This document shows positions 8,407 to 18,463 of a DNA stretch of 52,059 nt, in pieces. This DNA comes from Pseudogemmobacter humi (GTDB taxonomy: Bacteria > Pseudomonadota > Alphaproteobacteria > Rhodobacterales > Rhodobacteraceae), in the NCBI RefSeq assembly GCF_900609055.1, contig NZ_UXAW01000085.1:1-52059 (forward strand), read 5' to 3'. The notes under the pieces are model-generated. The model did not search any database. It was not told where the DNA came from and worked only from the letters and a program-made list of their open reading frames with translations. Made by a program: the position numbers and the translations under genes. Position 1 is the first letter of the stretch, and the number at the start of each line of letters is the position of its first letter.

Positions 8407-9668
8407 TCGCGGGGCTTTCCTTCACCGTCCTTCTGCTGCTCGGGGCGCCGATCGCCTTCGTGCTGGTCGCCGCCGCGCTGATCCTGATCCATGAGGGCGG
8501 CAACCAGATCCTGCTTGAGGGCCTGCCGCAGCAGTTCTTCGCCGGGATCGAGAGCTATCCTTTGCTGACGCTGCCCCTCTTCATCCTTCTGGGTGAGCTG
8601 ATGGGCGCGGGCGGCATCGGGCGGCGGCTTCTGGCCTTCGCGGCGGCGCTGATGCTGCCGGTGCGGGCGGGGCTGGCCTATGTCAACCTGCTGGCCAATC
8701 TGATGATGGCCTCGGTCCTCGGCTCGACCGTGGCGCAGCTGACGGTGATGTCGCGGCTTGCGGTGCCCGAGATGGAGCGCGCGGGCTATCCGCGCGACCT
8801 TTCCGCCGCCGTCACCTCGGCCGGAGGGCTGCTGGCGCCGGTGCTGCCGCCCTCGATGAACCTGATCGTTTTCGCCGCGGTGGCGCAACTGCCGGTGGGC
8901 GATCTGTTCCGCGCGGCGCTGCTGCCGGGCCTCGCGCTGGCGCTGGCCTTCGCGCTGGTGATCGGCTGGCTCGGCTGGCGCCACAACCTGCCCCGGATCG
9001 GGCGTCAGAGCCTGAGCGCGCGCCTCAACGCCGCCCGCGCCGCCCTGCCCGCGCTTCTGGTGCCGGCGGTGGTGGTCGGCTCGATCCTCGGCAGCGTGGC
9101 GACGCCCACCGAATCCGCCGCCCTCGCCTCGCTGGTGACGATCCTCGTCGCGGTCTTCGTCTACCGCGAGATGCGGCTGAGCGACCTGCCCCGGGTGCTG
9201 GTGCGCACCGCCGTCACCTCGGGCGCGGTGCTCTATCTGGTGGCGGCGGCGCAGCTTCTGGGCTGGGTGATGACCTTCGGCAACCTGCCCCATGAGGCCG
9301 CCGCGATGATCCGCGATCTGGCAGACTCGCCGCTGATGTTCCTGATCCTCATGAACATTCTGCTTCTGCTCATCGGCACGGTGCTGGAGCCGGTGCCGGG
9401 CATCATCCTGACCGCCCCGGTGCTGCTGCCGATCGCCACCGATGTCTATGGCATCGACCCCTTGGCCTTCGGGGTGATCCTCTGCCTCAACCTCGCGCTC
9501 GGGCTGCTGACGCCGCCGGTGGGCGCCGGGCTCTACACCGCCTCGCTGATGACCGGGGTAAGCGCCGGGCGGCTCTCGTGGCTGCTGACGCCGTTCTTCG
9601 GCGCCGTGCTGGCGGTGCTGGCCGGTCTGACCGTGATCACCGCCCTGCAATCATCCGTGGGAGGATAA
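8403..9668 (+). CDS. TRAP transporter large permease (DctM family)
   Basis: The 421-residue protein has about 11-12 membrane segments and family features: an early GAPIAFVL segment, PLFILLGELMGAGGIGRRL, the APVLPPSMNLIVFAA core segment and the C-terminal LNLALGLLTPPVGAGLY motif. It is the main transport subunit. The start overlaps the stop of the DctQ gene (ATGA at 8403-8406), and the binding-protein gene begins 2 bases after the stop. Confidence 0.94.
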   Translation: MIAGLSFTVLLLLGAPIAFVLVAAALILIHEGGNQILLEGLPQQFFAGIESYPLLTLPLFILLGELMGAGGIGRRLLAFAAALMLPVRAGLAYVNLLANLMMASVLGSTVAQLTVMSRLAVPEMERAGYPRDLSAAVTSAGGLLAPVLPPSMNLIVFAAVAQLPVGDLFRAALLPGLALALAFALVIGWLGWRHNLPRIGRQSLSARLNAARAALPALLVPAVVVGSILGSVATPTESAALASLVTILVAVFVYREMRLSDLPRVLVRTAVTSGAVLYLVAAAQLLGWVMTFGNLPHEAAAMIRDLADSPLMFLILMNILLLLIGTVLEPVPGIILTAPVLLPIATDVYGIDPLAFGVILCLNLALGLLTPPVGAGLYTASLMTGVSAGRLSWLLTPFFGAVLAVLAGLTVITALQSSVGG

Positions 9669-9669
9669 G

Positions 9670-10638
9670 ATGACCCCGCTTCGCCGCCTGTTCGCCGCGC
9701 TGTTCGCGCTGACGCTCGCCGCGCCCTCTGCCCGGGCGGACGAGCTGCGCATCGGCCTGATCACGCCGCCGCCGCATCAATGGACCCGCTCGGCCGAGGC
9801 CCTGGCCGCGGCGCTGGACCAGGAGACCGGCGGGCGGCTGAAACTGGCGGTCTTCCCCTCGGGCCAGCTCGGCTCCGAGGCGCAGATGCTGCAACAACTG
9901 CAATCGGGCGCGCTGGACCTGGCCTTCCTGACGGTGGGAGAGCTGACCAACCGCGACGAGGCTTTCGGCATCCTCACCGCGCCTTACCTCGTGAAAGACG
10001 CCGAGGCCGCGGCGAAACTGCTGGAAGGGCCGACGGCTTTGAGGCTCCAGGACCATCTCGGCCCGCTCGGGCTGAAGGGCCTTGGCTATGGCATGGCCGG
10101 GATGCGGATCGTGGCGCTGTCGAAGCCCCTTGACGGCACCGTGGCGGGGCGCAAGATCCGCACCGTGCCGCTGGCGCAGGAGCTGGATTTCTGGACCCGC
10201 GCCGGCGCCGCCCCCACGCCGCTGCCGCTGCCCGAGCTGTTCGACGCCTATACCAACGGCCAGATCGACGGGATGCAGATCGACTACGAGGGCACGTTCA
10301 ACAACCGTTTCCACGATTATTCCGCCGTGGTGCTGGAGACGGAACATATGATCTTTCCGATGGTGGCCGTCGCCTCGGCGCGCAAATGGCAGCATTGGAC
10401 GCCCGAGGATCAGGCCCTGATCGCCCGGCTGGTGGCCGAGGAAACCGCCCGCATCCGCGAAGCCTATCCGCAGATCGACGCCGATTACCGCGCGAAACTG
10501 GAAGAGGCCGGGGCCAATCTGGTCCGGGTGGGCCCCGAGGTTTTCGGCGATGCGGTCGCCACCTGGTATGAGCACTGGCGCAGCCGGACCCCGCTGCTGG
10601 TGGAACTGGAAGCCGAGGCGAAGGCGCTGAACGAGTGA
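9670..10638 (+). CDS. TRAP transporter solute-binding protein (DctP family)
   Basis: The 322-residue protein has a signal peptide (about 1-23, cleavage near ARA-DE) and the DctP/TAXI-like fold with FPSGQLGSEAQMLQQLQSGALDLAF, YDFWTR-like segment QELDFWTR and an Arg-containing KIRTVP strand, where the family's ligand-carboxylate Arg normally lies. It starts 1 base after the dctM stop, with GGAGGATAAG as ribosome binding site. It closes the six-gene ABC-TRAP operon. Whether the TRAP ligand is a siderophore, a precursor or an unrelated acid cannot be told from sequence. Confidence 0.93.
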   Translation: MTPLRRLFAALFALTLAAPSARADELRIGLITPPPHQWTRSAEALAAALDQETGGRLKLAVFPSGQLGSEAQMLQQLQSGALDLAFLTVGELTNRDEAFGILTAPYLVKDAEAAAKLLEGPTALRLQDHLGPLGLKGLGYGMAGMRIVALSKPLDGTVAGRKIRTVPLAQELDFWTRAGAAPTPLPLPELFDAYTNGQIDGMQIDYEGTFNNRFHDYSAVVLETEHMIFPMVAVASARKWQHWTPEDQALIARLVAEETARIREAYPQIDADYRAKLEEAGANLVRVGPEVFGDAVATWYEHWRSRTPLLVELEAEAKALNE

Positions 10639-10715
10639 GCGGGGAGCCGTCTCCAGCCGGGGTTCAGGCTGCATGCAGAGTGCCTGCTTTGCGGACAGAG
10701 TTGCCGGTCGGACAG

Positions 10716-11111
10716 CTAAACCGGCTCTCCGTAGATAGTCGCAAATTTGCCCATCACTACGCTGAGGCGATGCATTTGGTCGTCAGATAATTGCAACCGT
10801 GACAGGGAAGCCGACAAGGACTGAAGTTCCTTCCGATCCAGATCCTTGTTCTCGCCGACAGTCAACTCAAAGACCTGCTCGAACTGATCTAAAGCAGTAG
10901 CAGCCTCGCCAGCCAATGCCGCAACCCTCCATGCAAAAGCTGATGCGCCAACGGTTTGACCATGTTCACGGATGAGAAGAACGGCAAGAGGGACAAGGCT
11001 CATGAACTCGATAAGAACCCCTTCATACCGCTGGAGGTCCGATAGCGATGGGTTGGACAGAACCTTGCTCAGCTTTTCTGTATGGCTGCTTATCGGTTTC
11101 AAGACATGCAC
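10716..11111 (-). CDS. Hypothetical protein, 131 residues
   Basis: I do not recognise this protein. It starts with GTG at 11111, 6 bases after GGGAAGG, and base composition is less GC-rich than its neighbours, suggesting acquisition. It is mostly helical with no signal peptide; residues 30-70 carry a moderately hydrophobic stretch (EFMSLVPLAVLLI), and the C-terminus is Leu/Ser-rich (SLSASLSRLQLSDDQMHRL). It lies alone between the TRAP operon and selD. Confidence 0.6.
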   Translation of the reverse strand: MHVLKPISSHTEKLSKVLSNPSLSDLQRYEGVLIEFMSLVPLAVLLIREHGQTVGASAFAWRVAALAGEAATALDQFEQVFELTVGENKDLDRKELQSLSASLSRLQLSDDQMHRLSVVMGKFATIYGEPV

Positions 11112-11288
11112 TGCGCCTTCCCTCTCTCATCTAACCTGGTCTCTTGGCTCAGGCCTTTGCCAGTATTGTGGCAGGCTACTGAATGACCGCAAAGGGCTCG
11201 AAACCGCCCACCGGCCAGTGCGGGCCCGGATCCGTGTCCTCATGATCCCGGGCGATCACGGGGGAAGCGTTCTCTCCGGGCAGCCCCC

Positions 11289-12353
11289 TCACACGATGGT
11301 CAGCCCCGGCGCGGCCTCGCCCACCCTGCCGATCACGGCGGCCTCGGAGAAGCCGTCCTCGCGGAAGATGCGCAGCACCTCGTCCGCCGCTTCGGGCGCG
11401 CAGGCGACCAGCAGCCCGCCCGAAGTCTGCGGATCGCTCAGCAGCGCCTGGTCCACCGACGACATCTCGCGCGCGAAGGCGATCTCTGCGCCATAGCTGG
11501 CCAGGTTGCGGCCCGAGGCGCCGGTGACGAACCCTTCGCCGGCCAGCGCCACCGCGCCCGCGAGCATCGGCACCGCGGCCCAGTCGATGCGGATCCCGAG
11601 GCCCGCGCCGCGCGCCATTTCCAGCGCATGGCCGCCCAGGCCGAAGCCGGTCACATCGGTCATCGCATGGACGCCGGGCAGCCGCGCCAGCCGCGGCCCC
11701 GGCGTGTTCAGCCGCGTGGTGGTGCCGATCATCTCGCGATAGCCCGCAGCATTGAGTTTGCCCTTCTTCAGCGCCGCCGAATAGACGCCGACCCCGAGGG
11801 GTTTGCCGAACACCAGCACGTCGCCCGCCCGCGCGGCGGCGTTCTTCTTCACATGCGCCGGATCGACCACCCCAAGCGCCACCAGCCCGTAGATCGCCTC
11901 GACCGAGTCGATCGTATGGCCCCCGGCGATCGGGATCCCGGCGGCGCGACAGGCCTGCGAGCCGCCTTCGAGGATCCGGCCGATGGTCTCGACCGACAGC
12001 ACGTTGATCGGCATCCCCACCAGCGCCAGCGCGAAGATCGGCGTGGCGCCCATGGCATAAACGTCCGAGATCGCATTGGTCGCGGCGATGCGGCCGAAAT
12101 CCTCGGGGTCGTCAACGATGGGCATGAAGAAATCGGTGGTGGCGACGATGGCCTGATGCTCGTTCAGCTGGTAGACGGCGGCATCGTCCGAGGTCTCGAT
12201 CCCGACCAGCAGCGCCTCGGGCACCGGCAGCGCCGAGGTGCCGCGCAGGATGCCCGACAGCACGCCAGGCGCGATCTTGCAGCCGCAGCCGCCGCCATGC
12301 GACAGCGAGGTCAGCCGCGGCTCCCCGGCGGGAATGGGGGCTGTCTGGGTCAT
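11289..12353 (-). CDS. selD: Selenide, water dikinase (selenophosphate synthase)
   Basis: The 354-residue protein makes selenophosphate from selenide and ATP, the donor for both Sec-tRNA synthesis (SelA) and tRNA 2-selenouridine (MnmH). The N-terminal SHGGGCGCK segment carries the catalytic cysteine (Cys, not Sec, in this copy) and Lys, followed by DDAAVY and the ATDFFMPIVDDPEDFGRI region of the AIR-synthase-like fold. I chose the ATG at 12353, about 9 bases after GAGAGGAAG. It is divergent from the formate dehydrogenase operon, with a 337-base intergenic region that holds a notable inverted repeat. Confidence 0.97.
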   Translation of the reverse strand: MTQTAPIPAGEPRLTSLSHGGGCGCKIAPGVLSGILRGTSALPVPEALLVGIETSDDAAVYQLNEHQAIVATTDFFMPIVDDPEDFGRIAATNAISDVYAMGATPIFALALVGMPINVLSVETIGRILEGGSQACRAAGIPIAGGHTIDSVEAIYGLVALGVVDPAHVKKNAAARAGDVLVFGKPLGVGVYSAALKKGKLNAAGYREMIGTTTRLNTPGPRLARLPGVHAMTDVTGFGLGGHALEMARGAGLGIRIDWAAVPMLAGAVALAGEGFVTGASGRNLASYGAEIAFAREMSSVDQALLSDPQTSGGLLVACAPEAADEVLRIFREDGFSEAAVIGRVGEAAPGLTIV

Positions 12354-12570
12354 GGCGCGGATCTTCCTCTCGGTCGGGCCGGTCCCCGGCCAGTCTCCGG
12401 CCGGTACCGGGATTGTGCCACCGCCCGCCCCCTGCGGCAAGAGGGCGAGCCCCTGCCCGGCGCGCTCACGCCGGATTTACCCGGAGGATCGTCGCCGTAA
12501 ATCCGGCAAGATCAAGGGCCTGACGGCTTCCGCAAGTCGTTATGTCGGAAGGGAAATATTGCCTCTTTCC

Positions 12571-12611
12571 TTGACAGGCCCGCGCAACCAGGGGACGATT
12601 GAGCCTGTCAA
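12571..12611. repeat. 9-bp inverted repeat, 23-base spacer, upstream of fdnG
   Basis: TTGACAGGC at 12571-12579 is exactly matched in inverse by GCCTGTCAA at 12603-12611. The pair is 79 bases upstream of the fdnG start; the first arm contains a TTGACA -35-like hexamer. The rest of the selD-fdnG intergenic region (12354-12690) holds no gene I can support. A two-site operator or a long stem-loop are both possible. Confidence 0.55.
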
Positions 12612-12690
12612 TACCGTGATTGAAGCAACCCATCACGCCCGGGACCGGCAAGCCCCCCGCGCATGACAGGCAGTAATAAGGAGAGGTCAC

Positions 12691-15600
12691 ATGAACATCG
12701 ACCTTTCGCGCCGCGGCTTTATGAAGCTGGCGGGCGCGGGGGTGGCCACCACGTCTCTGGGCGCCATGGGCTTCCACGAGGCCGAGGCAGCCGAAGCCGC
12801 CCATGTGCGCGACTTCAAACTGGCCACCACCACCGAAACCCGCAACATCTGCACCTATTGCTCGGTCGCCTGCGGGATCATCCTTTACTCGAAGGGCGAT
12901 CTGGCCGCGGGTGAAAAGGCGGAACTCCTCCATATCGAGGGCGACGCCGACCATCCGACCAACCGCGGCACGCTCTGCCCGAAGGGCGCGGCGCTGAAGA
13001 GCTACGTCAGGGCCGAGACCCGGCTGACCCGCCCGCGCTACCGCGCGCCCGGCGCCGACAAATTCCAGGACATCTCCTGGGACGAGGCGCTCGACAAGAT
13101 CGCCCGCGCCGTCAAGGACGACCGCGACGCCAATCTGATCGAGCGGAACGCCGAGGGCGTGCCGGTCAACCGCCTGACCACCACCGGCTTCCTTGCGGCT
13201 TCGGCCACCACGAACGAGACCGCCTGGGCGACCTGGAAAGTGGTGCGCTCGCTGGGGATCGTAGGATTCGACAACCAGGCGCGCGTCTGACACGGCCCCA
13301 CGGTGTCCAGTTTGGGCCCGACCTTTGGCCGTGGAGCGATGACGAACTCCTGGACCGATATCAAGAACACCGACCTCGTGGTCATCATGGGCGGCAATGC
13401 CGCCGAAGCGCATCCCTGCGGCTTCAAATGGGTGACCGAGGCCAAGCACCACCGCGGTGCGAAACTGATCGTCGTCGATCCGCGCTTCAACCGCTCGGCG
13501 AGCGTGGCGGATTACTATGCGCCGATCCGGCCCGGCTCGGACATTGCCTTCCTGATGGGGGCGATCCGCTGGATGATCGCGAATGACAAGATCCAGTGGG
13601 ATTACGTCCGCAACTACACCAACGTCTCTTACCTGGTGCGCGACGACTTCGGCTGGCAGGACGGCATGTTCACCGGCTATGACGAGGAAAAGCGCAGCTA
13701 CGACCAGACCAGCTGGGAATATCAGATCGGCGAGGACGGCTATGTCCTGACCGACGAGACCCTGACCCATCCGCGCTGCGTCTGGAACCTGCTGAAAGCG
13801 CATGTCGACATCTACACGCCGGAATTCGTGGAAAACGTCTGCGGCACGCCGAAGGACCGTTTCCTGAAGATCTGCGAGATGATCGGGGAAACCTCGTCGC
13901 CGACGAAGACGATGACCTCGATGTATGCGCTCGGGTGGACGCAGCATTCCAAGGGCTCGCAGAATATCCGCGGCATGGCGATGTTGCAGCTTCTTCTGGG
14001 CAATATCGGCGTGCCCGGCGGCGGGATGAACGCGCTGCGCGGCCATTCCAACATCCAGGGCCTGACCGATGTGGGTCTGATGTCGAACCTTTTGCCCGGC
14101 TATCTGTCGATGCCGCGCGAGACGGAACCCGACTTCGCGACCTATATGTCCTCGCGCGGCAACAAGCCTTTGCGCCCGAACCAGATGAGCTATTGGCAAA
14201 ACTACGGCAAGTTCATGGTTTCCTTCATGAAATCGCTGTGGGGCGACAAGGCCACCGCCGGGAACGGCTGGGGCTACGACTGGCTGCCGAAGCTGGACAT
14301 CCCGCAATACGACGCGATGCGGATGTTCGAGATGATGACCAAAGGCGAGGTGAACCTCTACTTCTGCCAGGGCTTCAACGCGCTGCTCAGCTTCCCCAAC
14401 CGGGGCAAGATGACCGAGGCCTTCTCGAAGCTGAAGCTGATGGTCGTCATGGACCCGCTGGAGACCGAGACCGCCTCGTTCTGGGAGAACCACGGCATCC
14501 ACAACGACGTGGACAGCGCGGCGATCCGGACCGAGGTGCTGGAGCTGCCCACCACCTGCTTTGCCGAGGACGAAGGCGCCACGGTGAATTCGGGCCGCTG
14601 GCTGCAATGGCACTGGGCGGGGGCGACCCCTCCGGGCGAGGCGAAGTCCGATGTGTGGATCATGGCGCAGATCTATCAGCGGGTGCGCAGGCTCTACGCC
14701 GAAGAAGGCGGCAAGGCGCCCGAGCCGATCCTGAATCTCGCCTGGGATTATGAGGATCCCGAAGAGCCGACCGCGGCGGAACTTGCGCGCGAGCTGAACG
14801 GGCGGGCGCTGGAAACGCTGTATGACGCGGCCGATCCGACCAAAGTGGTGCTGGAGAAGGGCAAGCAATTGTCGGGTTTCGGCCAGATGCGCGACGACGG
14901 CACGACCTCGGGCGCCTGCTGGATCTATACCGGCTGCTTCACCGAAGACGGCAACAACATGGCGCGGCGCGACAATGCCGATCCGTCGGGGATGGGCGTC
15001 TATCAGAACTGGTCCTTCTCCTGGCCGGCGAACCGCAGGGTGCTTTACAACCGCGCCTCCTGCGACCTCGACGGCAAGCCATGGGATCCGAGCCGGGTGC
15101 TGATCGAATGGAACGGCGAGAAATGGGCGGGGGCGGATATTCCCGACATCGCCGTCACCGCCAATCCGCGCGAAGTGGGGCCGTTCATCATGAACCCCGA
15201 GGGCACCAGCCGGCTGTTCAGCCGCAAACTGATGCGCGACGGGCCCTTCCCCACCCATATGGAACCGTTCGAGAGCCCGATCGCCAACCCGCTGAACCCG
15301 GAAATGCGCGGCAACCCCGTCGCCCGCATGTTCCAGGGCGACGTGGCGCAACTGGGCGACCGGACCGAGTTCCCCTTCGTGGCGACCTCTTACCGGCTGA
15401 CCGAGCATTTCCACTACTGGACCAAGCACAACCATGTGAATGCCGTCACCCAGCCCGAATTCTTCGTCGAGATCAGCGAAGAACTCGCGGCCGAGCGCGG
15501 CATCCGCAAAGGGGGCCGGGTCCGGGTGTGGTCGGCGCGCGGCCAGGTCTGGGCCAAGGCGGTGGTGACGAAACGGATCCGCCCGCTGACCTGCGACGGC

Positions 15601-15771
15601 CAGACCGTCCATGTCATCGGCATCCCGATCCACTGGGGCTTCAAGGGCGCGGCGCGCAAGGGCTTCGGCCCGAACACGCTCGGGCCCTTCGTCGGCGACG
15701 CCAATATCGAGACGCCGGAGTTCAAGGCCTTCCTCGTCAACATCGAACCCGCATCGGAGGGCGTGGCATGA
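12691..15771 (+). CDS. fdnG: Formate dehydrogenase-N/O-type catalytic subunit, selenoprotein (UGA at 13288-13290 = Sec200)
   Basis: A single 1026-residue protein spans an in-frame TGA. The context [14 protein letters not shown] is the Sec site of FdnG/FdoG, and the frame continues unbroken after it. The N-terminus has a twin-arginine signal ([12 protein letters not shown]), followed by a [4Fe-4S] motif C-x2-C-x3-C...C (CTYCSVAC, then TLCPKG) and the molybdopterin oxidoreductase domains with a C-terminal dinucleotide-binding domain. It oxidises formate in the periplasm, with electrons passing to FdxH and FdnI. The ribosome binding site AAGGAGAGG precedes the start. Its stop overlaps the fdxH start (ATGA). 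Standard gene callers would split it into 199- and 822-codon pieces. Confidence 0.97.
13291..13334 (+). promoter_or_regulatory. SECIS element in fdnG mRNA
   Basis: Eleven bases after the UGA, GG (13302-13303), a bulged U (13304), GUCCA (13305-13309), a GUU apical loop (13310-13312), UGGGC (13313-13317) and CC (13318-13319) form the minimal bacterial SECIS hairpin with SelB-recognised bulged U and G-U in the loop. CCACGG/CCGUGG (13298-13303 and 13329-13334) offers an alternative outer pairing. Spacing is the same as I recall for E. coli fdnG. Confidence 0.9.
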
Positions 15772-16784
15772 CAACCGAACGCGCACCCCAGCCGACCACG
15801 GCGGCGGCGAACCCGCCGGTTCAGCCGATGGCCTCGAACCTGTTGCCGACGGATCTGGTCCGTATCTCGGCCACGGCCAATGTGCCGGCCCCCGAGCGGC
15901 AGCTCACCAAGGTCGCGAAGCTGATCGACGTGTCGAAATGCATCGGCTGCAAGGCCTGCCAGACCGCCTGTATCGAGTGGAACGACACCCATCCCGCGGT
16001 GGAGGAAAACGTGGGGGTCTACGAGAACCCCCACGATCTGACGCCCGAGATGTATACGCTGATGCGGTTCTCGGAATATGAAAACCCCGGGACCGGCGAT
16101 CTGGAATGGCTGATCCGCAAGGACGGCTGCATGCATTGCGAGGATCCGGGCTGTCTGAAAGCCTGCCCGGCCCCCGGCGCCATCGTGCAATATTCCAACG
16201 GGATCGTCGATTTCATCTCGGCCAACTGCATCGGCTGCGGCTATTGCGTCTCGGGCTGTCCGTTCGACATCCCCCGCATCCACCAGACCGCGCATGTATC
16301 GAAGAAATGCACGCTCTGCTCGGACCGGGTGGCGGTGGGGCAAGGCCCGGCCTGCGCCAAGGCCTGCCCGACCCAGGCGATCACCTTCGGCACCAAGGAC
16401 GACATGATCGCGCTGGCCAACGAGCGGATCGAGGATCTGCAATCGCGCGGCTACGACAATGCCGGGCTCTACGATCCGCAGGGCGTGGGCGGGACGCATG
16501 TGATGTATGTGCTGCATCACGCCGACAAGCCGGGGCTCTATGCCGGGCTTCCGGCGGATCCGCGGATCTCGCCGGTGGTGGAAAGCTGGAAGGGCACCAC
16601 CAAGACCGTCGGCCTCGCCGCCATCGGCCTTGCCGCGGCGGGCGCGGTGCTGCACGGCATCTTCGCCAAAGCCAACAAGGTCTCGGCCGAGGAAGAGCAT
16701 GAGGCCGAAGAGCTGGTGGTCAAAACCGCCTCCGCGCCTGTGCCGCCGTCTTCGGTGCCGCCGGAAAACCGGGGGGGTCTGTGA
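15768..16784 (+). CDS. fdxH: Formate dehydrogenase iron-sulfur subunit
   Basis: The 338-residue protein has four cysteine clusters for [4Fe-4S] centres: [38 protein letters not shown] and CTLCSDR...CAKACP. A single C-terminal membrane helix ([19 protein letters not shown], about residues 283-302) anchors it. It carries electrons from FdnG to the cytochrome subunit. The gene starts at the ATG overlapping the fdnG stop. The N-terminal 40 residues before [11 protein letters not shown] are Pro/Ala-rich and the tail is acidic then Pro-rich. Confidence 0.96.
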   Translation: MTTERAPQPTTAAANPPVQPMASNLLPTDLVRISATANVPAPERQLTKVAKLIDVSKCIGCKACQTACIEWNDTHPAVEENVGVYENPHDLTPEMYTLMRFSEYENPGTGDLEWLIRKDGCMHCEDPGCLKACPAPGAIVQYSNGIVDFISANCIGCGYCVSGCPFDIPRIHQTAHVSKKCTLCSDRVAVGQGPACAKACPTQAITFGTKDDMIALANERIEDLQSRGYDNAGLYDPQGVGGTHVMYVLHHADKPGLYAGLPADPRISPVVESWKGTTKTVGLAAIGLAAAGAVLHGIFAKANKVSAEEEHEAEELVVKTASAPVPPSSVPPENRGGL

Positions 16785-17491
16785 TGCGCCGCGAATATTC
16801 GCATGAGGGCGACCATATCGAGGCGCTGAAACCCGTGGTGACGGTCAGCCGCTACCGCGGGATCACCCGGGCCAACCACTGGGTGACGGCCTTGTCGCTG
16901 ATCCTGCTGGCGCTGTCTGGGCTCGCGCTGTTCCACCCGTCGCTCTACTTCCTGTCGGGCCTGTTCGGCGGCGGCCAGGTGGTGCGCTGGCTGCATCCGA
17001 TCATCGGCGTGGTGCTGTTTCTCAGCTTCTTCCTCTTGTTCTTGCAGATGTGGAAGCTGAACCTGCCCCGCAGGGAGGATGCCACCTGGGTCGCCCGTAT
17101 CGGCGATGTGATGGCCGGACATGAGGAGAAGCTGCCCGAGCTCGGCAAATACAACGCCGGGCAGAAGGGGGTGTTCTGGGCGATGACGGTGCTGATCCTG
17201 GTGCTGATCGTGACCGGGCTGATGATCTGGGAGCAGCAGGTGCATCTGTGGCGCGACTATGCGCCCTGGGCCGCCACCATCCCGGCACGGCGGATCGCGC
17301 TGCTGGTGCATGCGCTCTCGGCGGTGGGGATCATCCTCGTCTTCATCCTGCATGTCTATGCCGCCTTCTGGACCCGTGGCACCCTGCGCGCTATGACAAG
17401 GGGCAACGTGACCGGGGGCTGGGCCTTCCGTCACCACCGCAAATGGCTGCGCGAAGTGGCGCGGCGGCAGAATACCCCGCCGGCGGAGTGA
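16784..17491 (+). CDS. fdnI: Formate dehydrogenase cytochrome b556 subunit
   Basis: The 235-residue membrane protein has four helices and conserved histidines typical of FdnI/FdoI (RANHWVTALS, RWLHPIIGVV, LVHALSAVG, FILHVYAAFW), ligating two haems b and passing electrons to quinone. ATG at 16784 overlaps the fdxH stop (TGATG); an in-frame GTG immediately before it is an alternative start. It completes the FdnGHI membrane complex. Confidence 0.95.
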   Translation: MRREYSHEGDHIEALKPVVTVSRYRGITRANHWVTALSLILLALSGLALFHPSLYFLSGLFGGGQVVRWLHPIIGVVLFLSFFLLFLQMWKLNLPRREDATWVARIGDVMAGHEEKLPELGKYNAGQKGVFWAMTVLILVLIVTGLMIWEQQVHLWRDYAPWAATIPARRIALLVHALSAVGIILVFILHVYAAFWTRGTLRAMTRGNVTGGWAFRHHRKWLREVARRQNTPPAE

Positions 17492-17536
17492 TCCGCCGGA
17501 CCCGGCCCCTCGCGGGCCGGGCGGCCCGAGGCACGC

Positions 17537-18463
17537 ATGACCAAAGACATCCAGCCCGACCCTTCGATGCCCGATCCTTCAATGATCGGCGGCGTCCCTC
17601 AGGCGCCGCTGGTTTTTCTGCCCGATCCGGTGCGGGTCTTCGACACCCGCGCGAAACGCTTCGCCTTTCTGGCAGAAACCAGCCGGCTTGGGCCGTATCT
17701 GAGCTTCCTCGCCGCTCTGACGGAACTCCAGGCCCGGCTGGCGGCGGAAGACCCCGCCCCCGGGGGCCCTTCGGCGGAACAGATCGCCCGGGCGAAAGCC
17801 GCGAAAATGCCGCCCCTCGACCGGGCGGCATTGGCGGACGACCCGGCGCTCATTCGCCTGCTGGATCGGTTCTGCGACGAGGCGGCGAAGCTGGAGATGC
17901 CCGAGCCCGCCCGCCTCGCGCTGAAAGCGGTCATCGCCGCCGATGAGGGCGACCGGCGATGGCTGCTCACGAACGTGCTCTCGGACACCATCCCCGAGGA
18001 CAGCGCTGCGCCGCATCTCTTCGCCTCGGCCGCGGTGCAGGTCCATCTCGCGCGCCTTGCCGCCACGCTGAACGCCAAAGATCTGCAACCGATCCGCACC
18101 GGCCTCTGCCCGTGCTGCGGCGGCCGCCCCACATCGTCGCTCGTGACCGGCACCCCGGGGATCGAGAACGTGCGCTACGCAAGCTGCATGTCCTGCGCGA
18201 CCTTGTGGAACGAGGTGCGGATCCATTGCCTCGCCTGCGGCACCAACAAGGGGATCTCCTACCGTTCCGCCGAAACCACCGAGGCGACCGTCAAGGCGGA
18301 ATGCTGCCAGGAATGCCACTCCTGGGTGAAGATCTTCTACCAGGTGAAGAACCCGAGCCTTGACGCGGTGGCCGATGATGTCGGCAGTATCGGTCTCGAC
18401 ATGATGATGAAAGAGACCGATCTGAAACGGGCGGGCTTCAACCCCTATCTCGCGGGCTACTGA
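17537..18463 (+). CDS. fdhE: Formate dehydrogenase accessory protein FdhE
   Basis: The 308-residue protein is a rubredoxin-like zinc/iron-binding assembly factor for respiratory formate dehydrogenases. The C-terminal half carries four Cys pairs: CPCCGG, CMSCATLW, CLACGTN and CCQECHSW. The N-terminal half is helical with an FLPDPVRVFDTRAKRFAFLAE motif. It starts 45 bases after fdnI and its stop overlaps the selA start (TGATG). FdhD, the partner sulfurtransferase, is not in the window. Confidence 0.95.
   Translation: MTKDIQPDPSMPDPSMIGGVPQAPLVFLPDPVRVFDTRAKRFAFLAETSRLGPYLSFLAALTELQARLAAEDPAPGGPSAEQIARAKAAKMPPLDRAALADDPALIRLLDRFCDEAAKLEMPEPARLALKAVIAADEGDRRWLLTNVLSDTIPEDSAAPHLFASAAVQVHLARLAATLNAKDLQPIRTGLCPCCGGRPTSSLVTGTPGIENVRYASCMSCATLWNEVRIHCLACGTNKGISYRSAETTEATVKAECCQECHSWVKIFYQVKNPSLDAVADDVGSIGLDMMMKETDLKRAGFNPYLAGY

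Noticed and set aside
13288-13290. TGA in fdnG as a nonsense mutation or frameshift
   Set aside because: The context is the family's Sec position, SECIS is present and the sel genes are adjacent.
12466-15786. Long antisense open frame (1106 codons) over fdnG
   Set aside because: It is the mirror image of a recognised selenoprotein gene; translation is Arg/His/Gly-rich with no known domains.
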